Origin: Brasilonema sennae CENA114
GTDB taxonomy: Bacteria; Cyanobacteriota; Cyanobacteriia; Cyanobacteriales; Nostocaceae
Reading direction: 5' to 3'
Length of the DNA stretch: 64,000 nucleotides
Assembly (NCBI RefSeq): GCF_006968745.1
Contig: NZ_CP030118.1
Location: 7,156,253-7,220,252, forward strand
In this document: positions 1 through 8,807 of the stretch, one piece after another
Numbering within the stretch: position 1 is the first letter of the stretch
Layout: each line of letters opens with the position of its first letter
The notes under the pieces: generated by a model
Told to the model about the DNA's origin: nothing
The model's database searches: none
What the model saw: only the letters and a program-made list of their open reading frames with translations
Program-made: the position numbers and the translations under genes

Positions 1-41
1 TCTAGGTACAGGCTTTGATTTCCCATAACAGAAGCCATCCA

Positions 42-287
42 CTATGCTAAACGTGCTTGAGCTAAATCACGTATTAACGCAGTTCTGGAGTAAAGGTAGG
101 CGCTTACGCTGCTAGTCTCCTCACCGCTGAGCACTATCAACCTATCAAGTTCCCCCAACAATTGCTTAACCAAATCCGCATCATTTAATCTGAGCAGAAC
201 ATTGGTGTGAGTCTGTTCAACGACAGACCATACCTGACGTAAGGTTGAGACATTAATGCCCTTGCCTTTTTTATTATCCATGATCAA
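42..287 (-). CDS. Small protein of unknown function (81 aa)
   Basis: An open frame of 81 codons starts at one of two closely spaced ATG codons (287 or 281). The product is hydrophilic and probably helical, with no membrane segment, signal peptide or metal-binding motif. I do not recognise a family. It stands alone, with about 390 bp of non-coding DNA between it and the next gene. Length, start and codon use are compatible with a real gene, but no independent evidence of function can be seen. Confidence 0.5.
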   Translation of the reverse strand: MIMDNKKGKGINVSTLRQVWSVVEQTHTNVLLRLNDADLVKQLLGELDRLIVLSGEETSSVSAYLYSRTALIRDLAQARLA

Positions 288-675
288 TACCTATTATTTT
301 TAATAATTTCTTTATATTTTACCAGAAAAATGGATTTTGACAAAATGCAAGTATTTATACTTATTATTCAAGATTACAGTTAGTGCAACTATACAGCCTC
401 AGGCTTGACAGACAAAGGTTACAGCTTTAAGTGGTATAGGAATCCGGTTTTATTTGGTGAGACCAGTGCTTGATGAGGGTTTCCGCTCTCACGGCATCTG
501 GTGAGTAAGCACGCTGCGGGAGGGGAGCCAGTGCGTTATTTACATTCTGTTACATAGTACGGTTTATTCACGCCTACCTACTTAACTGGTAACTGGTAAC
601 TGATAACTGATAAAAGTGTACCTGGCTGAGTAAAAATCAAATAGGAATTATATAGAACAAAGCCAGGTATTGCAG
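288..675. other. Intergenic region, no gene seen
   Basis: This stretch holds no convincing reading frame. The only structure noticed is a short direct repeat of the type taactggtaactgataactg near 580-613, typical of the tandem heptamer-like repeats scattered through Nostocales genomes. Confidence 0.5.
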
Positions 676-1287
676 CTAGGCAACATTAAAACTAAATTTT
701 GTTCCATAATTTTCTAGCTCAACTTTACTATTACTGCAACTGCTCTTGAGGGAAGCCTTTTCAGCAAGCTTTGAAACAAGGATAATTAATTCATCTGGAT
801 CAAATGGCTTTTTGATGTGTATAGAAAACCCTTGCTGCAGAGCCAGTTTACGTGCTTCATCTGAGGCTTGTCCTGTCAAAGCTATGGCAGGAATATGTCT
901 TACGTGTTCACTGAGGTTTCTAACAGAACGAATCAGCGAATAACCGTCACAGTTTGGCATAGCGATATCGCTGATCAAAATATCGGGGTTGAACCACATC
1001 ATGACTTGAAGCGCTTCAGTAACTGATGTTGCCAGAATTACTTCTATCTTGTATTCTTCAAGAATGAACTTGATCAAATCCAGATTATCAACATCGTCAT
1101 CTACTACCAGCACTCGCAAACCGTTTAGGAATTCCAACTCATCCATGTACCTAGACACTTTTTCGTTTTTCGACAAACATTGTTGCACCTCGCTTATCCG
1201 GTTGCAAGGGAAAAGCGAAACGAACTTAGCTTCAATGAAGTCTGTAGTTCCTACTGTATAGTTTGGCAAAGGTTGGGAACTATTCAT
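676..1287 (-). CDS. Response regulator with single receiver domain and N-terminal extension
   Basis: This 203-aa protein has a CheY-like receiver domain at about residues 57-178. The acidic pocket is VVDDD (61-65), the predicted phospho-acceptor is Asp107 in the LISDIAMP segment, and the conserved Lys lies in the KKPF segment near the end of the domain. There is no DNA-binding output domain. About 56 residues of unrecognised sequence precede the receiver, and a short polar tail follows it. No histidine kinase is adjacent, so it is an orphan. Receiver-only proteins of this kind in cyanobacteria usually act in phosphorelays or by protein contact; its partner cannot be read from this window. Confidence 0.85.
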   Translation of the reverse strand: MNSSQPLPNYTVGTTDFIEAKFVSLFPCNRISEVQQCLSKNEKVSRYMDELEFLNGLRVLVVDDDVDNLDLIKFILEEYKIEVILATSVTEALQVMMWFNPDILISDIAMPNCDGYSLIRSVRNLSEHVRHIPAIALTGQASDEARKLALQQGFSIHIKKPFDPDELIILVSKLAEKASLKSSCSNSKVELENYGTKFSFNVA

Positions 1288-1466
1288 TAAAAAAATCCTG
1301 TAAATATTAAGAAATTATTAACTTTCTACACAATACTTTACTATTCGATGTATGTATCTCCTCTATCTTTAGGATGATATTATGTTTTTAACTCTACCCG
1401 GCGCTAGAGTCGTTCGGTTCAGTAATTCAGATTAAATGCAGATGAGCGTTAAGGGATTGCTTGCTC

Positions 1467-1691
1467 ATGGGCTTTAAGTACAAATGGAAAAATGGCTCTA
1501 TGCCAAGTCGCGATCAAGCGGCACGTAGTCAATATCTTCTGGATCAGCAACAGTTTCACAATGAACAAGACCGGAACTTAGCAGAGGAACATGCTCGTAA
1601 GCATTTAGGTGTACCTACACGGATTCCAGACGATGAGCGTTCCATACTGCCTCAGGCTGCTCCTAATGGAAGCGAGGTAAACCAGTTGTAA
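1467..1691 (+). CDS. Small hydrophilic protein of unknown function (74 aa)
   Basis: The frame can be opened by TTG at 1461 or ATG at 1467; the ATG is preferred. The product is short, highly charged, and rich in Gln, Arg, Glu and Asp, with no membrane segment or known motif. I do not recognise a family. It follows the divergently oriented response regulator after about 180 bp, so it probably has its own promoter. Confidence 0.45.
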   Translation: MGFKYKWKNGSMPSRDQAARSQYLLDQQQFHNEQDRNLAEEHARKHLGVPTRIPDDERSILPQAAPNGSEVNQL

Positions 1692-1831
1692 TTTCCTTGT
1701 TGTTGTTTACCGTTGACACCATTAGAAAAAAGGTTGTCCATTCTCTGGGCAGCCTATAAGTTTATTATTTAGGAAGGCGCAAAGATTAACAATTAATCCG
1801 ACACGTGAGCTTGTCCTAAGTAGTCAATAAA

Positions 1832-1999
1832 CTAGACAATCATTGTCATTTGTTGACAATTGTCCCCCGTCTCCTCTAACAACTCATCTACAAGTTCTCT
1901 AAGCCGTTCTTGCCAGTTGGGGATGGCTTTTAGCTTTTCTCTAACACCTCTTCTTACCGCGAAACACAACGGAGACTTGTCAAATGGTTCGGCGTTCAA
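1832..1999 (-). CDS. Possible small protein or gene remnant (55 aa, TTG start)
   Basis: On the minus strand the frame is open from a stop at 2060-2062 down to a TAG at 1832-1834, without any ATG. A TTG at 1997-1999 would give 55 aa containing the protein-like segments REKLKAIPNWQERL and RELVDELLEE, an amphipathic helical pattern. No clear ribosome-binding site is visible. The 3' end contains two palindromes, gacaatcattgtc (1835-1847) and gacaattgtc (1855-1864), which could equally be operator-like sites. It may be a real short gene, a truncated remnant beside the decayed transposon, or chance. Confidence 0.3.
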   Translation of the reverse strand: MNAEPFDKSPLCFAVRRGVREKLKAIPNWQERLRELVDELLEETGDNCQQMTMIV

Positions 2000-2228
2000 A
2001 GATTTTGCACCAAGTTTATTATTTTTCTGGAATGGCAGATAGGAACCTTGTATATGTTCTTATATTGACATATGGCACAAGTGTTGAGGTGACGCATTGG
2101 GACAAAGAAATAAGGCTTGCCTTATTACAACGAATACTCGTGGGTGCTGACAAATTAACAGACCATAGCAAGCGTTATTTCTCCAGTCATTCCCCCGGTG
2201 AACAATTTACAGTGAGCGGAGTCGAACT

Positions 2229-2916
2229 GTGCTTTTATCCATCAAGACTAAGTTAAAATTAACGCCTGCCCAAAAAACCATAATGGCCAAGCATGCAGGT
2301 ATTGCAAGATTTACCTTTAATTGGGGCTTGGCGACTTGGAAAAACTTATATGATCATGGATTCAAGCCAAATAAATTCCTCCTTAAGAAGTTCTTTAATA
2401 ATGAGGTAAAAACTCAACTGGAATGGATTAAGGAGAAAGGAATTTGTCAAACGATTGTCTAAAGCTCATTCTCGGAAAAAGAAAGGCAGTAACAACCGTT
2501 ATAAGTCAAAAATCAAATTAGCGAAACATCATAACCGAGTAGCAAACATTCGCAAAGATTCACTTGACAAGGTCACCCACTACTTATGCAAAAACCACGC
2601 GCTTGTAGTGGTGGAAGACCTAAATGTTTCCGGTATGATGTCTAATCACAAACTAGCTCAATCCATTGCCGATTGTGGATTTTACGAATTTAAGCGCCAG
2701 CTTGAATACAAGTGCAAGAAGTTTGGAAGCAAGCTAGTTTTGGCGTCTAGGTGGTATCCATCTTCTAAAACTTGTAGTAATTGCGGCTGCAAGAAAGAAT
2801 CCTTATCGTTGGGTGAACGTGTCTATTCATGTGAACATTGTGGGCACGTAATGGACAGGGATTTGAATGCCGCAATCAACTTGAGCCACTGCTCGACTAG
2901 AGTTCCCCCGGCTTAA
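2229..2916 (+). pseudogene. tnpB: Decayed tnpB (IS200/IS605-type RNA-guided nuclease), internally deleted
   Basis: Two frames match the two ends of a TnpB protein. The N-terminal part (GTG at 2229, to 2462) carries the helical start KLKLTPAQ and the FNWGL segment. The C-terminal part, in another frame from about 2440 to 2916, carries the EDLNVSGM segment (RuvC-II Glu), a four-cysteine zinc ribbon (CSNCGC, CEHCG) and DRDLNAAIN (RuvC-III Asp). The middle, including the RuvC-I Asp and most of the wedge region, is missing, and the frame changes at the junction near 2440-2460. TnpB proteins are usually about 400 aa; here only about 230 codons remain. It cannot encode an active nuclease. No tnpA transposase lies next to it. 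Confidence 0.85.
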
Positions 2917-3035
2917 AGCGTGTGGCGTATCGCGCAGGGCTTTGGCGTGAATGCTTTCTGAGGGATAACCGCTCCCATGCTCCCTATGAAGAAAGAAGTA
3001 AATGTCTAGACTTGTCTAGGTTTTATATAGCAGAA
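2917..3035 (+). ncRNA. Possible omega-RNA / IS right-end remnant downstream of tnpB
   Basis: In IS200/IS605 elements the guide (omega) RNA overlaps the tnpB 3' end and runs to the element's right end. The 120 bases after the tnpB stop are non-coding, GC-richer than their flanks, and end in a tract with the repeated motif tctagacttgtctagg near 3004-3020, after which AT-rich DNA resumes. The exact right end is not defined here. Position and family knowledge are the only support. Confidence 0.3.
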
Positions 3036-3077
3036 TTGTACTTGCAATTTCCCTTATGTGAATTTCCAGCTGTAAGT

Positions 3078-3587
3078 CTAGTCGTGAATAGTACCGTCGG
3101 GCATGATTGCCCCGGTTAGGATTGCTCCTGTTAAATTGACTTTGAACATGAGCGCTTCTTTCAGGTTAGCTCTGGTTAAATTAGCGCCAGTTAAATCTGT
3201 CTTTAGAAGAACAGCTCTGGATAAATCAGCTTCAACCAAGCTAGCCCAACTCAGATTACTTCTAGTAAAGTTTGCGTCTTGAAGATTACTTTGATATAAA
3301 ATCGCTCTACTAAGATTGGCTCTACTCAAGTCGGCTCTAATCAACACAGCCATTGATAGCATTGCTGCAATCAGGTTTGCCGCGTTAAGGTTAGCTTCTG
3401 TGAAGTCAGCACAGGTTAAGTCTGTTCGATGGAGAATTGCCCAACTCAAATCAGCACCTGTAAAATCCGATTCGCGGAGATTTGCTTGAGTTAAACAAAC
3501 CTCACTTAAATTTGCTCCTTTAAGAAAAGTTTGACTAAAATCTCTCTGCCCTGCGATATAACGTTTTACCAGTTCCAAAGCGTTCAT
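3078..3587 (-). CDS. Pentapeptide-repeat protein
   Basis: This 169-aa protein consists almost wholly of tandem A(D/N)LXX pentapeptides from about residue 22 to 160, such as ANLSE, ADLSW, ADLSR and ANLTR. Such repeats fold into a right-handed quadrilateral beta-helix. The short N-terminus (LVKRYIAGQRDF) resembles the capping helix of many cyanobacterial members. There is no signal peptide or membrane segment, so it is probably cytoplasmic. Functions in this very large cyanobacterial family are mostly unknown; a few members mimic DNA and protect gyrase, but nothing here points to that. Confidence 0.9.
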   Translation of the reverse strand: MNALELVKRYIAGQRDFSQTFLKGANLSEVCLTQANLRESDFTGADLSWAILHRTDLTCADFTEANLNAANLIAAMLSMAVLIRADLSRANLSRAILYQSNLQDANFTRSNLSWASLVEADLSRAVLLKTDLTGANLTRANLKEALMFKVNLTGAILTGAIMPDGTIHD

Positions 3588-4203
3588 GTCTCCTGCAATT
3601 AGCCCAGAAATCCTCGAATAACTAGCTGTTACCTGTCAGGCAAAAAACTGGATTTTTTGCCCTTATAACCGATTCAACAAATTAAGTTATGACATTTGGG
3701 GCGATGAATACCAACCTGAGGGCAGAACTTTTTTAACCACAAATAGTGGATTATCTCTGCTTTTCTCTTAACAAAGTTAAATTCGACTCGACGTAAAGAG
3801 CTTCTATTTGTGACAACGATAAGCGCAAACATAGTGTCTTTTCATCTTTAACTTTTCTTTACTTTTCTTATTAATTGTTTATTAAGTATATATGCTTTCG
3901 GAACCTAACTAAAGTCTGATTTGAGTATTTTTACTAAAAATGTGAAAGTATTACTAAGACTAATGGTTTTAATCTGGGATGAAACACTAGACAAAATGCA
4001 AACGCCTTTGCAGCAAAAGTTACACTCCTGGTGTCGGGGTGTAGGTAGTTCATTTTAAATTTGGTGCAATTTTTGTGATAAAAACAAATTAACTTCCGTA
4101 AGAGCCGTATTGTTATGGCTTTTTTTTAAAAGAATACTGGTAAAAGATATCACTCAATCTTAAAACTGAGTAAAAACGACGCGCTACACTTTTTTATTAT
4201 TTA
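3588..4203. other. Intergenic region between divergent genes
   Basis: About 600 bp of AT-rich DNA separates the pentapeptide-repeat gene and the phospholipase D-like gene, which are transcribed away from each other, so two promoters should lie here. The sequence agagccgtattgttatggct followed by a T-run (about 4101-4128) could form a weak hairpin. I see no RNA gene or reading frame. Confidence 0.45.
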
Positions 4204-5583
4204 ATGAAACTCCTATTAGATTTGATGACTTCTGATAAACAAAATTTTAAAGTTGTTAGAAGGACGAGCTTTATATTACCTATCTTTCTTATCGGGATTG
4301 TTTTAGTTAACGTCCTCAAATTTTCACCAAAGACAAAACTTGTTCAACCTTTACCTCAAGACTCTGCTGTAAAAGTCTATTTCAATCAAAATTTAGCGTC
4401 TTCCTATGAAGATCCATACCGTCACTTTAACCGCAAGGGAGACAATTTAGAACAGCAAATTATCGAGGCGATAAACCAAGCAAACTCAACTGTGGATTTA
4501 GCAGTGATGGAGTTTCGGCTTCCGAAAGTTGCTGAAGCGCTAACAGTTGCTCGCAAACGCGGAGTAAAAGTGAGAGTATTAATAGATAATAAGTACAATA
4601 AAAGTTTAGATAAATATACACAAGCAGAAATTCCCCGGATGAATCGGCATGATAAGCAAGCGTATGAAGAATTAAAGCGATATCCTGCTGATCCTTTGGC
4701 TATATTGCACTCATCTGGAATTGAAATCAAAGATGATAGATCTAACAATGCCAAAAAAGGCAGTGGACTTATGCATCATAAATTTGTCGTTGTAGATGGA
4801 ACGACAACTATTATTTCTAGCGGTAATCTGACAACATCCGATATGCATGGAGATTTTGGAAATCTTGACAGCCGTGGTAATCCCAACAATATGGTTGTTG
4901 TTCCTAATAACTTTCAACTTGCCAAAACTTTTACTGATGAATTTAACTATATGTGGCAGGGATTATTCAAATCCTATAAGCCACAAAGATCTCCTGTAAC
5001 AATTCCAGTTGGGCTAGGAACTATCACCGTCAATTTTTCGCCAGCTAGAAGCAAAAAAGATGATATAACAAGAACTAGTAATGGAATGATTGCCTCTTAT
5101 TTAGAGCAAGCTAAAAAGAGCGTACATATTGCGGTATTTGTTTTTTCCGATCAAAAGATTAGTGACACTCTTGGTAGTGTGCATGATCAAGGTGTTGAAG
5201 ATATAAAAGTTTTGATAGATCCGGATTTTTTTAGACAAACTTACTCCAAAGCATACGATGCAATGGGTGTTTGTCCTCGTTTAGGTAAGAAACGTAGCTT
5301 AATTACAGTGAAACCTTGGAAGCATCCAATTACTACTGTTGGTTTTCCGACTGGTTTAATGGGCGATCGCGCAGTTCATAGTAAAATGGCAATCTTAGAT
5401 GACACATTGGTGATCACTGGTAGTCACAACTGGTCTAATGCCGGGAACTATTTGAACGATGAAACTTTAATAGCTATACAAAATCCCATCGTAGCAGCGC
5501 ATTACGAGCAAGAGTTTAGTCGGCTGTATGGAACGGCAAAGGTGGGGTTGAAAACTTTGTCATCAGCTCAAAAGTGTCAATGA
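4204..5583 (+). CDS. Phospholipase D-like protein, membrane-anchored
   Basis: This 459-aa protein has one hydrophobic segment at about residues 22-40 (signal anchor), which places the rest outside the cytoplasmic membrane. Two HxK(x)4D motifs mark the two halves of a PLD superfamily active site: His191-Lys193-Asp198, followed by ISSGNLT, and His393-Lys395-Asp400, followed by GSHNWS. Both motifs are complete, so it should be catalytic. The family includes phospholipases, cardiolipin synthases and Nuc-type nucleases; the short loops and the GS(H/G)N motifs suit a phosphodiesterase of the Nuc/PLD type, but the substrate cannot be decided. It is a monocistronic gene. Confidence 0.85.
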   Translation: MKLLLDLMTSDKQNFKVVRRTSFILPIFLIGIVLVNVLKFSPKTKLVQPLPQDSAVKVYFNQNLASSYEDPYRHFNRKGDNLEQQIIEAINQANSTVDLAVMEFRLPKVAEALTVARKRGVKVRVLIDNKYNKSLDKYTQAEIPRMNRHDKQAYEELKRYPADPLAILHSSGIEIKDDRSNNAKKGSGLMHHKFVVVDGTTTIISSGNLTTSDMHGDFGNLDSRGNPNNMVVVPNNFQLAKTFTDEFNYMWQGLFKSYKPQRSPVTIPVGLGTITVNFSPARSKKDDITRTSNGMIASYLEQAKKSVHIAVFVFSDQKISDTLGSVHDQGVEDIKVLIDPDFFRQTYSKAYDAMGVCPRLGKKRSLITVKPWKHPITTVGFPTGLMGDRAVHSKMAILDDTLVITGSHNWSNAGNYLNDETLIAIQNPIVAAHYEQEFSRLYGTAKVGLKTLSSAQKCQ

Positions 5584-5837
5584 GGTTTTGTTAAATAAAT
5601 CTAAAGCGTGTTCCTATATCCTCCGCACACGCACTCGCGTTCGGGACTCACAAAGCAGCATGTCGCTTTGGAACTCAGCAGCTTTCCAAAAGAGGGTGCG
5701 TGATGTTACACTAGGGCGCTATCATACCAGGATTTTATTTGCGGCTTTGTGTGAGCTTTTCATGCTCTAAATCAGTCACACCAAGCGTTAAACTCCTCTA
5801 GCATAGAGCAAAACTCATGACCCAAGGTTAATAAAAT

Positions 5838-6920
5838 ATGCGCTCAAAGCCAGAAATAACGCAGCAGAGGCAAGAAGCTGCGGAAGTAGAACTCCGGGAA
5901 AAGCAAAAACCAGTTGATTACGACACAAAAGAGTATCCTATCGAAATTCTGGTTCAGAAGTACATGGATGGAATAGACGAGGATGTCAATGAACTGTTTA
6001 TACCAGACTACCAACGAGAAATGGCTTGGGATGAAGACAGGCAATCAAAGTTTATTGAGTCTGTACTTCTAGGCTTGCCGATACCATACATTTTTGTAGC
6101 TGATGTCCGTGGTGATGAACAAGATGAAGCACGTTTAGAAATTATAGATGGTTCACAACGCATTCGCACTTTAGCAAGATTTTTGAACAATCAACTGACT
6201 TTAGATAAATTAGAGAAATTAAAAAAGCTTAATGGCTTTACCTTTGAGGATTTACCACTCGCCCGTCAGAGACGCTTTAAACGAAGCACACTTCGCATGA
6301 TCCAACTCAGTGAAGAAGCAGATGAAGAAGTGCGAAGGGATTTGTTTGAAAGAATTAACACAGGTAGCGTTGAACTTAACAAGATGGAAAAGCGCAGAGG
6401 AATCTTACGTGGACCATTCTTGGATCTGATTGAGGAATTATCCAAAAATTCTAAGTTCCGTCATTTATGCTTATTCTCTAATAAAGCTATTAACAGCCGT
6501 GAGCCTCAAGAATATATTTTGCGTTTCTTTGCTTTTTTGAATAACTATCAAAAGTATGGAAGTGAGGTGAATTCCTTTCTCAATGAATTTCTGGAAAGAT
6601 ATAACAAAGATAAAGAACTAAATACAGATGACATGCGAACGGAATTTGAATTGATGATACATTTTGTGGAAAAATATTTTCCCAATGGATTTCGACAGGG
6701 AAAAAAACTGGATAAAACTACTACTCGCATTAAATTTGAATCTTTAGCAGCTGGTAGTACTCTAGCATTAAGAGAAAAAAAAGACTTAATACCAAAATCA
6801 ACAGAATGGATAAATTCCGAAGAGTATAAAAAATATACAAGTTCTGATGCTAGTAGCTCAAAAAATAAAGTAATTCGGCGTATAGAATATGTACGTGAAC
6901 AACTACTAGTAAAATCGTGA
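5838..6920 (+). CDS. DUF262 (GmrS/ParB-Srx-like) protein, first gene of a predicted two-gene defence module
   Basis: This 360-aa protein carries the DUF262 fold found in GmrSD, SspE and BrxU defence nucleases: the IPDYQREMAW segment (residues 55-64) and the nucleotide-binding/hydrolysis motif IIDGSQR (102-108), followed by RFLNNQL and the conserved FERINTG segment. It lacks the C-terminal DUF1524 HNH nuclease domain that GmrSD-type proteins carry. Its stop codon overlaps the GTG start of the following HEPN gene by 4 bases (GTGA), so the two should be translated in a coupled way. I infer that DUF262 acts as sensor or regulator and the HEPN protein as the nuclease effector. No homologue search was possible. 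Confidence 0.85.
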   Translation: MRSKPEITQQRQEAAEVELREKQKPVDYDTKEYPIEILVQKYMDGIDEDVNELFIPDYQREMAWDEDRQSKFIESVLLGLPIPYIFVADVRGDEQDEARLEIIDGSQRIRTLARFLNNQLTLDKLEKLKKLNGFTFEDLPLARQRRFKRSTLRMIQLSEEADEEVRRDLFERINTGSVELNKMEKRRGILRGPFLDLIEELSKNSKFRHLCLFSNKAINSREPQEYILRFFAFLNNYQKYGSEVNSFLNEFLERYNKDKELNTDDMRTEFELMIHFVEKYFPNGFRQGKKLDKTTTRIKFESLAAGSTLALREKKDLIPKSTEWINSEEYKKYTSSDASSSKNKVIRRIEYVREQLLVKS

Positions 6921-7621
6921 ATACTGTACTCTTAGACTTTAAGACTCGCGTCCAAGAAGTGGACGGTTACTTCATTTTTTTAGAAAGCTTGATTAAAGAA
7001 AAAGCTAAGTTAGCTTTTTTCGACAGTGATGGTGAATACCAATTAAAAAACCTTGATTCAGAATTAGTAAAAACTCTCAAAGCAAATGGTTTTTTATTGC
7101 TTTATAACTTAGTTGAATCTACTATGCGAAACGCTATTGAAGCAATCTACGATGAATTTCGTAGTACAGGAGTTTGTTTTGATAAAATAAAACCTAAGAT
7201 CAGAATAACTATACTTCAAAGTGTGCAAAATTTTTTTAAAAATGATTCTGCTAAAAATCTTCATTCAAAAATCACTCAAATCTCTATCGACATAATCACA
7301 GCTACATTTGAACGGGAAAAAATTTTTTCAGGGAATGTGGATGCAAAGGTGATTAGAGACATAGCAGATAAATATGGTTTTTCACATTGTACTGATTGCT
7401 CTCAAACCAAGAACGGGCAAAATCTTTTAGTTGTGAGAGAAATCAGAAATGATTTAGCACATGGGATTAAGTCATTTGAGGAAGTAGGACGTGACAAGAC
7501 TATAGACGATCTCTTAGAAATCAAGAAAGAGGTTATAGAATATTTACGCCAAATTTTACAAAACATCCAAAAATATCTAGATAATAAAGAATATCTAGAT
7601 TTAAGTGTATGCAATTCATAG
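6917..7621 (+). CDS. HEPN-family predicted RNase (MAE_28990/MAE_18760-like)
   Basis: This 234-aa protein starts with GTG inside the stop codon of the DUF262 gene. Near its C-terminus it has the HEPN catalytic motif RNDLAH (Arg177 to His182, R-X4-H), followed by G, exactly the form seen in the MAE_28990/MAE_18760 HEPN group predicted by Makarova, Anantharaman and co-workers to be RNases in toxin-antitoxin and defence loci. The rest is a mostly helical bundle, including FLLLYNLVESTMRNAI, consistent with the first HEPN helices. The pairing with DUF262 is the main functional clue. Family assignment comes from motif and architecture; activity is inferred. Confidence 0.8.
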   Translation: MNTVLLDFKTRVQEVDGYFIFLESLIKEKAKLAFFDSDGEYQLKNLDSELVKTLKANGFLLLYNLVESTMRNAIEAIYDEFRSTGVCFDKIKPKIRITILQSVQNFFKNDSAKNLHSKITQISIDIITATFEREKIFSGNVDAKVIRDIADKYGFSHCTDCSQTKNGQNLLVVREIRNDLAHGIKSFEEVGRDKTIDDLLEIKKEVIEYLRQILQNIQKYLDNKEYLDLSVCNS

Positions 7622-7814
7622 GAATATTACCTTACATATAGATTGCTCATTTAATTCCAAAACAGACAATTTTGTTGTCGTTTCAAATCTACAGAAAGAT
7701 GCTTTTGTCGTTATAATTTATGACATAAGCTCATTTCTATAAAGCTTTCTAATCTAGAATTTAAAATATAGAATATAAAATTCAAAATTGTAAGACGCAG
7801 TTCTCGGTTAATTT

Positions 7815-8474
7815 CTATTCATTTTTACCACCTTGAAAATTCTCTAACTGACAAATCGCTTTCATAACCTGCAACAACTGAATTGATTCATCAGTATTAA
7901 TCAGGCTCACTTCTGGCATCAGCTGATAAACTGGGGGATTACCTTGTCTCAAATAGACAAACAGATAATTACGTCCATTGGTTACTAGCCCCCACACTGA
8001 TGTTTGTTGCTCTAAACTCTTGAAAGCATAGGTAAGTAATTGCGGTAAGCCCTCAAATACATCTACCGAACTATTTTTCGTCTCAATCACTAAAATCCAA
8101 AAAGGTGGCGCAGTCAAGGCTTGAGCGTTGTTGACTGCTAAAATATCCATCCGTCCTCGGATGCTTGTATCCTCATCTTCAATGGCGATCGCTATCACAT
8201 CTTCCATCGTCAAGCGGATTGGAATATCGTAGAATCCAGCCGCTCGCATCAAAGGTGCTAGCGTCAAAAATTTAACCAAACCTTCAGAGATTTTGCCTGC
8301 GGCGAGATAACGCCGTAAGTCATTCCTAATTTTCAATAAATCCTGCGGTTCAAAATCCGTGAGAGGATCTAAAGTTAGGAAGTCTGTGAATAAGCCGATA
8401 GGCTCTTCTTGCAATTTCAGCAGACGATGAACATCGTTGAGGGATAAGCTGCTGGGTTCTACTGTAATTGGCAT
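7815..8474 (-). CDS. Solitary PD-(D/E)XK nuclease-fold protein (HsdR-N-like)
   Basis: This 219-aa protein contains the core of a PD-(D/E)XK fold: GRMDILAV (about residues 127-134, catalytic Asp) followed by WILVIETKNS (about 147-156, Glu-Thr-Lys as E-x-K). This matches the small cyanobacterial proteins often labelled restriction endonuclease subunit R, which correspond to the N-terminal nuclease domain of HsdR without the helicase motor. No methyltransferase or specificity subunit is near, so it is not a type I system on its own. The gene precedes no obvious partner and is separated from the antitoxin gene only by a short gap. Role unknown. Confidence 0.7.
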   Translation of the reverse strand: MPITVEPSSLSLNDVHRLLKLQEEPIGLFTDFLTLDPLTDFEPQDLLKIRNDLRRYLAAGKISEGLVKFLTLAPLMRAAGFYDIPIRLTMEDVIAIAIEDEDTSIRGRMDILAVNNAQALTAPPFWILVIETKNSSVDVFEGLPQLLTYAFKSLEQQTSVWGLVTNGRNYLFVYLRQGNPPVYQLMPEVSLINTDESIQLLQVMKAICQLENFQGGKNE

Positions 8475-8486
8475 GGCTACTGGATA

Positions 8487-8807
8487 TTAATCTTTGAGGG
8501 AAATGGCAATCCGAAAACCTAGTGCATCAAGAAACTCAATTAGAGTGTGAATTTCAGTACCTCCAGTTTCTGCGAGTATCTTGTCTAATTTTTCATAGTG
8601 CTGTTTGGCTGCTTCGGAGAGATTATCAGATAGCACACGCGCATTCACAACATCTTTCAGTGCTGAACGTAGCAGTTCGGAGTCATAACCTTCTTCATCT
8701 AATTCCAACATAACCGCAATATATGCAGCAGCATGTTCTGAGTCTTTGAGAGATGAAATTAAATATTCTTTGTAATTTCTACTTGTTGGTGTTTTCACTT
8801 CTTTCAT
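8487..8807 (-). CDS. HigA-like addiction-module antidote protein
   Basis: This 106-aa protein resembles the addiction-module antidote family (TIGR02684-like HigA/HTH): an N-terminal YKEYLISSLKDSEHAAAYI helix, LLRSALKDVVNAR, and a C-terminal helix pair ending in LIEFLDALGFRIAISL, as in the RxxGxS-type antitoxins that follow RelE/HigB toxins. It begins inside the 3' end of the toxin gene (overlap 8779-8807), the usual toxin-first order of higBA-type operons. It is intact although the toxin is not. It should bind the toxin and the operon promoter; with the toxin gene disrupted it may survive as an orphan antitoxin. Confidence 0.75.
   Translation of the reverse strand: MKEVKTPTSRNYKEYLISSLKDSEHAAAYIAVMLELDEEGYDSELLRSALKDVVNARVLSDNLSEAAKQHYEKLDKILAETGGTEIHTLIEFLDALGFRIAISLKD

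Noticed and set aside
1984..2256. 90-codon frame upstream of tnpB
   Set aside because: It overlaps the tnpB start, lacks a recognisable family or ribosome site, and is opposite to a better candidate frame.
5588..5770. 60-codon frame after the phospholipase D-like gene
   Set aside because: The sequence is made of dispersed repeat-like DNA (cgcactcgcgttcgggactc) and has no protein-like pattern.
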